Notes: generated from the sequence alone by a model not told the origin. A stretch of DNA of 8,125 bases from Clostridia bacterium (GCA_017382555.1 JAFOAB010000325.1:1-8125), one strand, 5' to 3'; positions 1 through 7,770 are shown, numbered from the stretch's first letter. Numbers and translations are program-made.

Positions 1-1
1 C

Positions 2-2731
2 GTGCAGGTGCTTTCCGACGGCATTGTGCGCATAGAGGAAAGCGCGGACGGTAGCTTTACCGATAAAAATACGCTGATAGTGGAAGACCGAGGACGCTTT
101 GAGGGTGAGCGCGTTGCGTGCGTTGAGGATGAGGATACCGTTATCCTTTCCACGCCGCGCTTTACCGTAAATATTCCGAAGAAGAATGCAACGGCTGCCG
201 ACGTGCGCGTGTACGATAGCAAGGGAAACAGGATATACGATTATTTTGAGACGGCAAAGCACGGCTTTTACGCTTCACTTCCGTCCCCTGCGGAAACGCC
301 CGACGCCTTCGTGCTTATAGATAACGGCATCATCCCCGCAGAGGGAGGTCTTACCTATAACGGCAGTGAGGATGAGGCAAGCGGCTGGGAAAGAAGCGAG
401 CATACGGACGTCTACGTGCTTATTCCGCTTGGCGATGCAATAAAGCTGAGGGACGAGTTCACCGAGCTTACGGGCAGTACCATGCTTTCCAATATAAAGA
501 CACTTGGCTCGTGGTACTCCAAGTGGACGAATTACAGCGCCGCGGATAAACTTGCGCTGATAGAAAAGTATCGCGAAAAGGAAATTCCGCTCGATATGAT
601 GGTTATCGACACCGAGTGGAAGAACACAAGCGTGGGCGGTAACGGCGGAAGCGGAACGGGATACGATACGAACGGCGAGCTTTACCCCGATATGGAGGGC
701 TTCCTGCGTGATGCCGAGGAGGCGGGCGTTTTGATCCTCTTCAACGACCACACGCATCAAACCGACAAGCTGATAACAAACCCCGTGGAGCTGAAGTGGC
801 AAAGCGAGGGAATAATCTCCCTGCTTAAAAAGGGTCTTGACGGCTGGTGGTACGACCGCAACTGGACGTACAGCATCAAATCCCCCTACCGCGACGTGCT
901 GTTTTCCACCATCGGACAGGTGCTTTATTACGATACGATGGAAAAGTATCATCTTGACACCGCAGAAGGCTATGCCGACCGCGTGTTGATGCTTTCCAAC
1001 GTCGATTGGATAAAGCACGGCCATATAACGGGCGAGCCTTCCGTTATTGGGCATAGATACGGCGTTCAGTGGTCGGGCGATATCTACGGACACGCGCTTC
1101 AGCTGAAGCAGGAGATAGAAAATATGGTGCAAAGCGGCGTTAACGGCGCAACACCGTATCTTTCAAGCGATCTGGGCGGCTTCTGGCACAACGATACCGT
1201 GACGGAAAACAACTTCATCCGCTGGATGCAGTACGGTGCGTTCTCGCCCCTCTTCCGCGTGCATTCCACCTTGTCCGTGAAAAACGAGCATCTGCCGTGG
1301 AGCTACGGTGCGGATTCGGAGGCGATAGTTAGGGACTTCCTTAATATGCGCTACCATTTGATGCCGTATTACTATATGCTTGCGCGTGAAAATTACGAAA
1401 ACGGTATGCCGCTTATGCGCCGCCTCGACTTCTATTATCCGCAGTACGCAGAGGCGTCGGATAACTCGCAGTATCTCATCGGCGAGGATATCCTCGTTGC
1501 CCCCTTCTGGTCAACAACGGGCGACGGTCAGCAGACTGTGCCCACCTCTTGGCTTAAGGATGAAAGCGGAAACGACGGTCTTACGGCAAGATATTATAAC
1601 GTGGAGAAGGGCTATTCTCAGAGCGCTTACTACCGCGGCACTCCCGTAAAGACGGAGACCGTACCCACCCTCGGCTTCTATTGGTATACGGGCTCGCCCG
1701 CGCCCGAGGTGAATGCGGATTATTTCACCGCACGCTTCACGGGTACCATTACCCCCGAGTACGATTGCTACATCGGCACCCTTGCGGATGACGGTGCAAG
1801 AGTGTATATAGACGGCAAGCTTTGGTCAAACGGCTTTACGTCCACTCAGGTCAAGCCATTTCTCAATAACAAGGACGTGCTTGAGGCGGGCAAGACCTAC
1901 GAAATAGTCGTGGAATACTACGAGCTTGCGGGCAAGGCGATCTTCTACCTCGTTTGTGAGCCCGTGCTTGCAAAAAACACCTCCTCCCGCACCGTGTTTA
2001 TCCCCGACGGAGCGTGGATAAACGTGTTTACGGGCGAGGAGACCGTAGGCCCCAAGACCGTAACCGTAACGGGCAAAACGGACGAGATGCCCGTATTCGT
2101 GCGTAAGGGCTCGGCTATTCCCGTCGGTAAGGTGGAATCCCCTATGCAGGGCGCGGATTGGAGCGAGCTTTCCGTAAATATTTACGGACTTGGCGAGAGC
2201 GCGTTTACGCTTTATGAGGATGATGGCGAAACCGAGGCGTACCTTGACGGCGTATATCGCAAGACCGATATAAGCGTCAGCGAGGCGGCAAATGAGGTTT
2301 GGTGCATAGACGTAGGCGCGGCGCAGGGCAAGCTGGAGACGGAATATGCCGTACGCAACGTGAAGATACGTATCCACTCCGATAAGCCGATAACCGAGGC
2401 GATGGTGGACGGTGTAAGTGCAACTGTAACAAGGATAAGCGCGGATGCCGAGGCATTACCCTTTGCAAATTCCGGCGCTTCCAATATCGGTGACGTGTAT
2501 GAGATAAGCGCAGAGGTTAATATCGGGGCGGGTGCGAAGATATTCGTTACCACAGATAGCCTCGATGCACTTGATGCCGAGGCGGTTACCGACACGGTGA
2601 CCGATACCCCCGGTGAGCCCAACGCAAAGAAAAACGGCAAAGCCGCCGTGATAGCGGGCATTGCCGCAGGTGCTTGCGTTGCCGCCGCTGTCGGCATCAT
2701 CGCCGCAAAAGCTAAAAAGCGCAAGAAATAA
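2..2731 (+). CDS. Glycoside hydrolase family 31 enzyme with inserted PA14 domain and C-terminal membrane anchor (5' partial)
   Basis: Retaining alpha-glycosidase of family GH31, probably acting on glycans outside the cell. The frame is open to the left edge, so residue 1 here (a GTG at base 2) is not the real start; the beginning of the N-terminal beta-sandwich and any signal peptide are missing. Residues of about 160-500 form the TIM barrel. The likely nucleophile is D285 (WWYDRNW) and the likely acid/base is D360 (QWSGDIYG); SSDLGGFWH and FSPLFRVHS are further GH31 signatures. Residues of about 526-655 form a PA14 domain (GLTARYY at its start, DDGARVYIDG inside), placed between LVAPFW and VFIPDGAWINVFTGEE, which are normally near neighbours in GH31. 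A DUF5110-like segment (LYEDDGETEAY) follows. Residues 881-902 are a hydrophobic Ala/Gly-rich helix followed by KAKKRKK, as in a tail that anchors the protein in the membrane. Substrate cannot be assigned: the YDRNW context differs from the WxDMNE of classical alpha-glucosidases. The family call is firm and the location is inferred. Confidence 0.93.
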   Translation: MQVLSDGIVRIEESADGSFTDKNTLIVEDRGRFEGERVACVEDEDTVILSTPRFTVNIPKKNATAADVRVYDSKGNRIYDYFETAKHGFYASLPSPAETPDAFVLIDNGIIPAEGGLTYNGSEDEASGWERSEHTDVYVLIPLGDAIKLRDEFTELTGSTMLSNIKTLGSWYSKWTNYSAADKLALIEKYREKEIPLDMMVIDTEWKNTSVGGNGGSGTGYDTNGELYPDMEGFLRDAEEAGVLILFNDHTHQTDKLITNPVELKWQSEGIISLLKKGLDGWWYDRNWTYSIKSPYRDVLFSTIGQVLYYDTMEKYHLDTAEGYADRVLMLSNVDWIKHGHITGEPSVIGHRYGVQWSGDIYGHALQLKQEIENMVQSGVNGATPYLSSDLGGFWHNDTVTENNFIRWMQYGAFSPLFRVHSTLSVKNEHLPWSYGADSEAIVRDFLNMRYHLMPYYYMLARENYENGMPLMRRLDFYYPQYAEASDNSQYLIGEDILVAPFWSTTGDGQQTVPTSWLKDESGNDGLTARYYNVEKGYSQSAYYRGTPVKTETVPTLGFYWYTGSPAPEVNADYFTARFTGTITPEYDCYIGTLADDGARVYIDGKLWSNGFTSTQVKPFLNNKDVLEAGKTYEIVVEYYELAGKAIFYLVCEPVLAKNTSSRTVFIPDGAWINVFTGEETVGPKTVTVTGKTDEMPVFVRKGSAIPVGKVESPMQGADWSELSVNIYGLGESAFTLYEDDGETEAYLDGVYRKTDISVSEAANEVWCIDVGAAQGKLETEYAVRNVKIRIHSDKPITEAMVDGVSATVTRISADAEALPFANSGASNIGDVYEISAEVNIGAGAKIFVTTDSLDALDAEAVTDTVTDTPGEPNAKKNGKAAVIAGIAAGACVAAAVGIIAAKAKKRKK

Positions 2732-2739
2732 GATATTAT

Positions 2740-2775
2740 AAAAGCTCCTCCCTGTGAGAATAGGGAGGAGCTTTT
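2740..2775. terminator. Bidirectional intrinsic terminator between convergent genes
   Basis: The arms AAAAGCTCCTCCCT (2740-2753) and AGGGAGGAGCTTTT (2762-2775) are perfectly complementary over 14 bp around an 8-nt loop. The GC-rich core is flanked by A4 on the left and T4 on the right, so a U-tract is made in either direction. It starts 8 nt after the GH31 stop and lies 12 nt beyond the thiI stop on the other strand. It can therefore end both transcripts. Confidence 0.92.
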
Positions 2776-2787
2776 GTCTGTATTGTC

Positions 2788-3960
2788 TTATTCGTAAAGC
2801 TTGATGTACTCTCTGTTATCAAAAGCTTCCTTTGCAAGCGCCTCGAAGTCGAGCTTTGCTTCCTCGAGAAGGAGCTTATGAAGCTCGGGACGGGTGCGGG
2901 GGTGACGGGGGGTAAACACGGTGCAGCAATCCTCGAACGGCTGAATGGACGTTTCAAAGCTGCCGATCTTGCGCGCTACCGTAACTATCTCCTCCTTATC
3001 AAGTCCGATGCAGGGGCGGAATACGGGCATCGTTACGATGTTGTTCGTTACGGTTATCGCCTCCGTTGTCTGGCTTGCGACCTGACCGAGGCTCTCGCCC
3101 GTTATAAGCGCACCGCAGTTTGCATCCTTTGCGTACATCTCCGCAATTCGCATCATAAAGCGGCGGAGAAGGAGGGTGAAGTAATCCTCATCGCAGTTAT
3201 CGCGTATCGTTTCCTGAATCTTTGTAAGGGAGATAACGCAAGCCTGACGGGTGCAGGTGTAGGGGGAGATGATGCGCGCAAGCTCCATTACCTTCTCCCT
3301 TGCGCGCTCGCTTGTGTAGGGGAAGCTGTCGTAATGCAGAAGCTGAACGGACATACCGCGCTTTGCCATCATATAGCCTGCAACGGGGCTGTCGATACCG
3401 CCGGAGAGGAGCAGAAGTCCGCGTCCGCTGGAGCCGACGGGGATACCGCCTGCCGCCTTTATTTGACCTGCGTGCACGTATGCATACTCATCGCGCACCT
3501 CAACTCGTACGGTAACGTCGGGGTTGTGGATATCTACCTTAATGCCGCGCATCGTATCAAGGATAACGGCGCCGACCTCGCGGCTTATCTCGGGGCTTGT
3601 CATGGGGAAGCGCTTGTCGCTTCGCTTTGCCTCCACCTTAAAGGTGCGTGCGCCCTCCATCTTCTCGGGCAAATATTCACGCGCCGCGGCATAGATCGCC
3701 TCGGGCGTTTTCTCGCATACGCAGGCACGTACTGCGGCTACTATACCGAATACGGTAAGGCACGCCTCAAACATTCCCTCAATGTCGGAAAATTCGTCGT
3801 TAGGCTCGATAAAGACGGTGCTTTGCGCCGTGTGTACCTTGAAGCCTCCGTGGCGCTTTGCGCGTCCCTTCAGCTCGCGTGCGAGCATAGCCTCAAAATG
3901 GGGGCGGTTCGTGCCCTTCAGCACTATCTCGCCGTATTTACAAAGAATTATCTCTTTCAT
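2788..3960 (-). CDS. thiI: tRNA uridine 4-sulfurtransferase ThiI (short form without rhodanese domain)
   Basis: Cytoplasmic enzyme that adenylates U8 of tRNA and transfers sulfur to give 4-thiouridine; in many bacteria it also supplies sulfur for the thiamine thiazole. The product is 390 aa from the second ATG. The N-terminal ferredoxin-like and THUMP region covers about residues 1-165, followed by a PP-loop ATPase domain with SGGIDSP and then GESLGQVASQT and FEDCCTVFTP. The conserved cysteine of DCCT corresponds to the one paired with the rhodanese cysteine in E. coli ThiI. The rhodanese domain itself is absent, as in Bacillus and most Firmicutes, where a dedicated cysteine desulfurase delivers sulfur. 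Start choice: two consecutive ATGs (3963 and 3960) overlap the proB stop. MKEIILCKYGEIVLKG is the usual family start, so 3960 is preferred. No strong Shine-Dalgarno sequence is visible, which points to translational coupling with proB. Confidence 0.96.
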   Translation of the reverse strand: MKEIILCKYGEIVLKGTNRPHFEAMLARELKGRAKRHGGFKVHTAQSTVFIEPNDEFSDIEGMFEACLTVFGIVAAVRACVCEKTPEAIYAAAREYLPEKMEGARTFKVEAKRSDKRFPMTSPEISREVGAVILDTMRGIKVDIHNPDVTVRVEVRDEYAYVHAGQIKAAGGIPVGSSGRGLLLLSGGIDSPVAGYMMAKRGMSVQLLHYDSFPYTSERAREKVMELARIISPYTCTRQACVISLTKIQETIRDNCDEDYFTLLLRRFMMRIAEMYAKDANCGALITGESLGQVASQTTEAITVTNNIVTMPVFRPCIGLDKEEIVTVARKIGSFETSIQPFEDCCTVFTPRHPRTRPELHKLLLEEAKLDFEALAKEAFDNREYIKLYE

Positions 3961-4772
3961 CATTTCTTTTCGGCGGCAAAATAAGTGCCGCGCGCCTTTC
4001 CTTCAAGAATGGAATAAAGCACCTCCGGCTCCGCGCCGTGTGCAAGGAACATCGGTATGCCCGCCGCACCCGCGATCTGCGCCGCCTCAAGCTTGCTTCG
4101 CATACCGCCCGTGCCACCTGCGGTGCCCGCACCGCCCGCACACGCGATAAGCTCGGGGGTTATTTTTTCAACACGCTCGATAAGCGTTGCGGTGGGATCG
4201 TTTCGCGGATCGGCGGTAAAGAATCCCTCGCTGTCGCTGAGGTTTATCAGCAGATCGGCCTCGCAAAGCTCCGCAACGTATGCGGAAAGCGTATCGTTAT
4301 CGCCAAAGGAGATCTTATCGCCGCTCTTCGTTTCAAGCTGTGCGGAGGATACGGGGTCATTTTCGTTTACTATCGGCAGGCAGGAAAGGTCGAAAAGGAT
4401 GCGGAAGGTGCTTGCCGCGCTCTTGCGTCTTTCCTCGTTATCCACAACGTCCTTGGTAAGCAGAAGCTGTGCAACCGTCTGTCCGTAATGCGCAAAGAAG
4501 CGCTCGTATATCTTCATCAGCTCGCCCTGACCGATCGCGGCAAGTGCCTGCTTTTCCTCGGTGCTCTTGGGGCGGCGGTCAAGCCCTATGCGCGCAATGC
4601 CCGCGCCAACCGCACCGGAGGAGACGAGAACGATCTCCGTGCCCGCGTTTTTAAGGTCGGAAAGCACGCGGGAAAGCTCCTCGATACGGCGCAAATTCAG
4701 CTTGCCCGTGGGGTGGGAGAGGGTGGACGTACCAACCTTTACCACTATTCTGGAATATTTTTTCTTATCCAC
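3960..4772 (-). CDS. proB: Glutamate 5-kinase ProB (short form, no PUA domain)
   Basis: Catalyses ATP-dependent phosphorylation of L-glutamate to glutamyl 5-phosphate, the first and feedback-controlled step of proline synthesis. The 270-aa product is an amino acid kinase fold: KVGTSTLS near the N-terminus (phosphate binding, K12), VLVSSGAVGAG at 48-58, IVNENDPVSS at 134-143, the FGDNDTLSA motif at 156-164, and GTGGMRSKLEAA at 220-231 with K227 matching the ATP-binding lysine of the family. It stops at about residue 270, so the C-terminal PUA domain of the roughly 370-aa E. coli type is missing, as in some other Firmicutes. Start choice: GTG at 4772-4770 lies 7 nt after GAAGG and gives the usual KKKYSRIVVKVG beginning. 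The frame stays open far upstream, but that part is antisense to the next gene. proA is not adjacent, although it usually follows proB. The TGA stop overlaps the thiI starts. Confidence 0.96.
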   Translation of the reverse strand: MDKKKYSRIVVKVGTSTLSHPTGKLNLRRIEELSRVLSDLKNAGTEIVLVSSGAVGAGIARIGLDRRPKSTEEKQALAAIGQGELMKIYERFFAHYGQTVAQLLLTKDVVDNEERRKSAASTFRILFDLSCLPIVNENDPVSSAQLETKSGDKISFGDNDTLSAYVAELCEADLLINLSDSEGFFTADPRNDPTATLIERVEKITPELIACAGGAGTAGGTGGMRSKLEAAQIAGAAGIPMFLAHGAEPEVLYSILEGKARGTYFAAEKK

Positions 4773-4779
4773 TGTATTA

Positions 4780-4784
4780 CCTTC
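4780..4784 (-). promoter_or_regulatory. Ribosome binding site of proB
   Basis: GAAGG on the minus strand sits 7 nt before GTG at 4772. It decides the start, because the open frame continues upstream without another plausible initiation site. Confidence 0.75.
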
Positions 4785-4824
4785 GTTTGATGGCAAAAAA
4801 TAAAGAATTTTTTGCGTTTTTCTA

Positions 4825-4853
4825 TTTAAATTTGCTTTTGTGTGTTGTATAAT
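4825..4853 (+). promoter_or_regulatory. Candidate sigma-A promoter for the U32/MreB-like operon
   Basis: A consensus TATAAT (4848-4853) lies 17 bp downstream of TTTAAA (4825-4830, 4 of 6 matches to TTGACA) in an AT-rich stretch. Transcription would begin near 4860, giving a leader of about 90 nt before the GTG at 4950. Another plus-strand TATAAT at 4896-4901 has no good -35 at normal spacing. The assignment is pattern-based only. Confidence 0.5.
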
Positions 4854-4893
4854 ATATGTATTGGGCGAAATATACCCACGCGACACAATATAC

Positions 4894-4922
4894 ATTATAA
4901 TAACAGAACCGCAAAAATGCAA
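4894..4922 (-). promoter_or_regulatory. Candidate sigma-A promoter for proB-thiI
   Basis: On the minus strand TATAAT (4899-4894) follows TTGCAT (4922-4917) with a 17-bp spacer. Transcription would start near 4887, about 115 nt before the proB start. The leader shows no T-box consensus or other riboswitch I recognise. The -35 match is modest. Confidence 0.45.
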
Positions 4923-4934
4923 GAGTTTTGGCAG

Positions 4935-4942
4935 AAAAGGAG
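4935..4942 (+). promoter_or_regulatory. Ribosome binding site of the U32 gene
   Basis: AAAAGGAG is a strong Shine-Dalgarno sequence. It leaves only 1 nt before ATG at 4944 but 7 nt before GTG at 4950, which argues for the GTG as the true start. Confidence 0.75.
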
Positions 4943-4949
4943 AATGGCT

Positions 4950-6872
4950 GTGGCAGATACGGTAAAAAAATCGAATAAATTGCCCGAGCTTCTTTCTCCC
5001 GCAGGCTCGCTTGCCGCGCTTAAGGCGGCGGTAAATGCGGGTGCGGATGCCGTGTATTTCGGCGGTACGGAGTTTTCCGCCCGCGCGAATGCAAAGAACT
5101 TTACACGCGAGGAAATTAAATACGCCATCGCCCTTTGCCGTGAGCGCGGAGTGAAGACCAACGTCACCGCAAACACCCTCGTTTTTGACCGCGAGCTTGA
5201 CGAGTGGCTCCGCTATGCGGAGTTTCTTTACCAAGCGGGTGCGGATGCGATGATAATTGCGGATCTCGGTGCTGCACACGAGCTTCACCGTCGCATTCCC
5301 GATTTTGCTCTCCACGCAAGCACGCAGGCGGGAATTTGCGATATCGGCGGCGCAAGGCTTGCCGCAGAGATAGGCTTTTCGCGCGTTGTTCTTTCGCGCG
5401 AGCTTGACAGAAACGATATAAAAAAGATAACCGCGGAATGCGGTATCGAGACCGAGATGTTCATCCACGGTGCGCTGTGCGTAAGCGTGTCGGGGCAGTG
5501 CCTCTTTTCCTCCGTTGTCGGCGGCAGAAGCGGCAACAGGGGCGAATGCGCCCAGCCCTGCCGTATGGAATACGGCGGAGAATATCCCCTCTCCTTAAAG
5601 GACTACTGCCTTGCCCAGTACGTGCCGGAGATACTGGAAAGCGGTGTTTCCTCGCTTAAGATAGAGGGCAGAATGAAGAGCCCCGAGTACGTTTACGGCG
5701 TTACCGAGATATACCGCCGACTGATAGACGAAAACCGCGCCCCCACAAGGGAAGAGGTAAAGCGTCTGGAGGCATATTTCTCGCGCAGCGGATTTACGGA
5801 TGCGTACTTCACGGGTGGAGACCACAGCAAAATGACGGGAGTGCGAACGGATGGCGATAAGGCCAAAAGCGCGTCTGTGGATTTAAAAATAGCGGAAAAG
5901 GATACGGCGGTCACGCCCGTATTCCCCGTACGCGAGCTGCCCGAAACGGCGGGTGGCGAGGTGGTATTCGAGCGCGCACCGAAAAGCGCCGACAAGCGCA
6001 AGGAGCTTGTTTTGGAGTTCCTTTCCGCAGAAAAGCTTGAAAAAAGCGGCATAAGAGCGGATGGCCGTCAGCGCGTGATACTGCCCGCAGAGTGCTTTGA
6101 CAGTCGCCTTGCCGACGGAGCGTCGCTTCCTCCCGTGTTTTTTGAAAGGGAAGCGGAGGACGTGCGCAGACTTGCCAAAGCGGCAATCGAGAACGGTGCA
6201 AAATATCTCTCCGTTTCAAGCCTCGGCGGTATAGCCGTGGCGAGAGATGCGGGTGTACCCTTTGTTTGCAATATGCGCTGCAGTGCCGCAAACACACTTT
6301 CGGCAATGCTGTATAAGCGGCTTGGTGCGGATTTTTCCGTAATCTCACCGGAGCTTAACGTTGCCGCCGCAAGGGATATAAACCGCGGTGTTAAAAGTGC
6401 GGTATTCTCATACGGAAAGCTTCCGCTGATGACGCTGACGCGCTGTATAATCAAGCCGCGCGTGGGATGCGATAAATGCGGCTTTGACAAATGCAATGCG
6501 CGCATTATACTGAAGGACAGAATGGGTGTTTCGTTTTCCGTGTTTGCGGAGTACGGGCACCGCAACGTAATATACAATACGATACCCTCCTACGTCGGAG
6601 GTAAGGAAACCGAGGGCACGGGGCTGTCGCTCTGTTGGCTTTCCTTTACCGACGAGGCGGGCGCAGAATGTGCCGAAACGGTTAAGGGCTTTGTGCTCGG
6701 TCGCGAGCCGGAGATGCCCGTTAGGCGTGCGGGAATAAGAAAGACCGCAAAGAAGGAGACAAGCGAGAATGGGAAAAATATTCGGAATAGATATGGGAAC
6801 CTCCAACACCCGCATCTACGTCAAGGGAAGCGGAATAAAGGTAAGGGAACCCTCGGTGGTCGCGGTAGATAA
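4950..6872 (+). CDS. U32-family protein, RlhA-like (probable Fe-S RNA hydroxylase, annotated as peptidase U32)
   Basis: The 640-aa product opens with LPELLSPAGSLAALKAAVNAG (split TIM-barrel start of U32) and carries GGRSGNRGECAQPCR plus SLKIEGRMKSPEYV, hallmark motifs. Cysteines 177, 184, 200 and 204 (with C220 in KDYC) match the region that binds a 4Fe-4S cluster in characterised U32 proteins. E. coli relatives RlhA and TrhP hydroxylate 23S rRNA C2501 and tRNA U34; 'peptidase' is a historical label. Residues of about 330-590 form a second half with VISPELN, YGKLPLMTLTRC and a CDKCGFDKC cluster (507-515), as in long RlhA-like members. I infer RNA modification; the exact target is not shown. 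Start: GTG at 4950 has the better spacing from AGGAG; ATG 4944 is the alternative and the frame is open to 4842. The last 34 codons overlap the next gene by 104 nt and encode a very basic tail unlike the family. Confidence 0.88.
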   Translation: MADTVKKSNKLPELLSPAGSLAALKAAVNAGADAVYFGGTEFSARANAKNFTREEIKYAIALCRERGVKTNVTANTLVFDRELDEWLRYAEFLYQAGADAMIIADLGAAHELHRRIPDFALHASTQAGICDIGGARLAAEIGFSRVVLSRELDRNDIKKITAECGIETEMFIHGALCVSVSGQCLFSSVVGGRSGNRGECAQPCRMEYGGEYPLSLKDYCLAQYVPEILESGVSSLKIEGRMKSPEYVYGVTEIYRRLIDENRAPTREEVKRLEAYFSRSGFTDAYFTGGDHSKMTGVRTDGDKAKSASVDLKIAEKDTAVTPVFPVRELPETAGGEVVFERAPKSADKRKELVLEFLSAEKLEKSGIRADGRQRVILPAECFDSRLADGASLPPVFFEREAEDVRRLAKAAIENGAKYLSVSSLGGIAVARDAGVPFVCNMRCSAANTLSAMLYKRLGADFSVISPELNVAAARDINRGVKSAVFSYGKLPLMTLTRCIIKPRVGCDKCGFDKCNARIILKDRMGVSFSVFAEYGHRNVIYNTIPSYVGGKETEGTGLSLCWLSFTDEAGAECAETVKGFVLGREPEMPVRRAGIRKTAKKETSENGKNIRNRYGNLQHPHLRQGKRNKGKGTLGGRGR

Positions 6873-7770
6873 CCGCTTAAGCCGCATTACTGCGGCAGGA
6901 ACACAGGCAAAAATGATGCTTGGCAAAACGCCTCCGCATATTTCTGCGTGCGCCCCCATAAAGGACGGTGTTGTTGCGGATTTTGACGTTGCGGCGGGAA
7001 TGCTGGAGTATTTCTTCCGCTCCGAGGCGGGCGCAATGATGGTGCTCAGCCGCCCGAAGGTGTATCTTGCCGTGCCGCACTGCGCAACAAGCACAGAGCG
7101 CCGTTCGTTTATCGAGGTGGCGGCAAAGGCAGGCGCAAAGAACGTTATGCTGGTGCCCGAAACTCTGGCGGCGGCTGTGGGAATGAATATGAAGATAGCA
7201 GAGCCGAAGGGCAAGATGATAGTAAACATCGGCGGCGGAACAACGGAGGCAAGCGTTATCTCCTTTGGCGGTGCCGTGCTTACGAACTCCATCCGCGTGG
7301 GCGGAACGGCGTTTGACCGTTGCATTATGAATTTTATGCGCCGCAGATACGGCGTTACCATTGGCGAGGTAACTGCGGAGCTGCTTAAAAAGGATATCGG
7401 AACCGTTATGCAGGCGGATAACAACACCCCGTACGAGGTGCACGCAAGCGCACACGGCGCGCCCGTCGCCATAAAGGTACACCCATCCGATCTGCGCGAG
7501 CCGCTTCGTATGCAGGCAGGGCAGATCGTGGAGTGCATACGCGGCGCGTTTGAAAGAACACCACCCGAGCTTTGCTCCGACATCAGGGAAAGCGGAATCG
7601 TTTTGACGGGAGGCGGTGCTTGCCTCCACGGTCTTGACGCGCTTATCGAGCAGAAGACGGGTATACGCACATATTGCGCAAAGAAGCCGCTTGACAGCGT
7701 TGTTGCAGGTCTTGGAGTTATCATCGAATCCGGCGATAAGTTCGGAATTGCGGAAAGAACGGATAGGTAA
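6769..7770 (+). CDS. Divergent MreB/Mbl-family actin-like protein
   Basis: Bacterial actin homologue expected to form ATP-dependent filaments under the membrane and guide cell wall synthesis. At 333 aa it has full MreB length. Visible motifs are phosphate 1 (GIDMGTSNTRIY, 6-17), EPSVVAVD (27-34), KDGVVADF (65-72), phosphate 2 (NIGGGTTEASVISFGG, 153-168), IRVGGTAFD (175-183), IGEVTAELLKKDIG (198-211) and the adenosine motif LTGGGACLHGLD (279-290). Where MreB usually has IEEPMAAAIG this protein reads VPETLAAAVG, keeping one glutamate (E131), and the D-L-G-T-A-N of phosphate 1 is D-M-G-T-S-N. It is thus a diverged paralogue rather than a standard MreB. AAGGAG (6753-6758) lies 10 nt before the ATG. 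The start is inside the upstream U32 frame, suggesting an operon. No mreC, mreD or rodA follows; the gene ends inside a repeat element that provides its TAA. Confidence 0.9.
   Translation: MGKIFGIDMGTSNTRIYVKGSGIKVREPSVVAVDNRLSRITAAGTQAKMMLGKTPPHISACAPIKDGVVADFDVAAGMLEYFFRSEAGAMMVLSRPKVYLAVPHCATSTERRSFIEVAAKAGAKNVMLVPETLAAAVGMNMKIAEPKGKMIVNIGGGTTEASVISFGGAVLTNSIRVGGTAFDRCIMNFMRRRYGVTIGEVTAELLKKDIGTVMQADNNTPYEVHASAHGAPVAIKVHPSDLREPLRMQAGQIVECIRGAFERTPPELCSDIRESGIVLTGGGACLHGLDALIEQKTGIRTYCAKKPLDSVVAGLGVIIESGDKFGIAERTDR

Noticed and set aside
275..1132. Minus-strand open frame inside the GH31 gene
   Set aside because: Shadow of the GH31 catalytic domain; no family resemblance and no ribosome binding site evident.
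2878..3984. Long plus-strand open frame (368 codons) opposite thiI
   Set aside because: It is an exact antisense shadow of a clearly conserved ThiI and shows no recognisable domain. Codon bias in this genome leaves the opposite frames open.
4773..4893. T-box or other riboswitch in the proB leader
   Set aside because: The T-box consensus AGGGTGGNACCGCG is absent and I see no terminator-type hairpin before the proB start.
4842..4949. Earlier ATG starts (4842, 4917, 4944) for the U32 gene
   Set aside because: 4842 lies upstream of or within the candidate promoter region and its extra residues do not resemble the family. ATG 4944 is only 1 nt from AGGAG, whereas GTG 4950 has 7-nt spacing, although 4944 cannot be excluded.
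4773..5468. Upstream extension of the proB frame to 5468
   Set aside because: The extra 232 codons lie antisense to the U32 gene and across both candidate promoters. The family start matches GTG 4772 with a good ribosome binding site.
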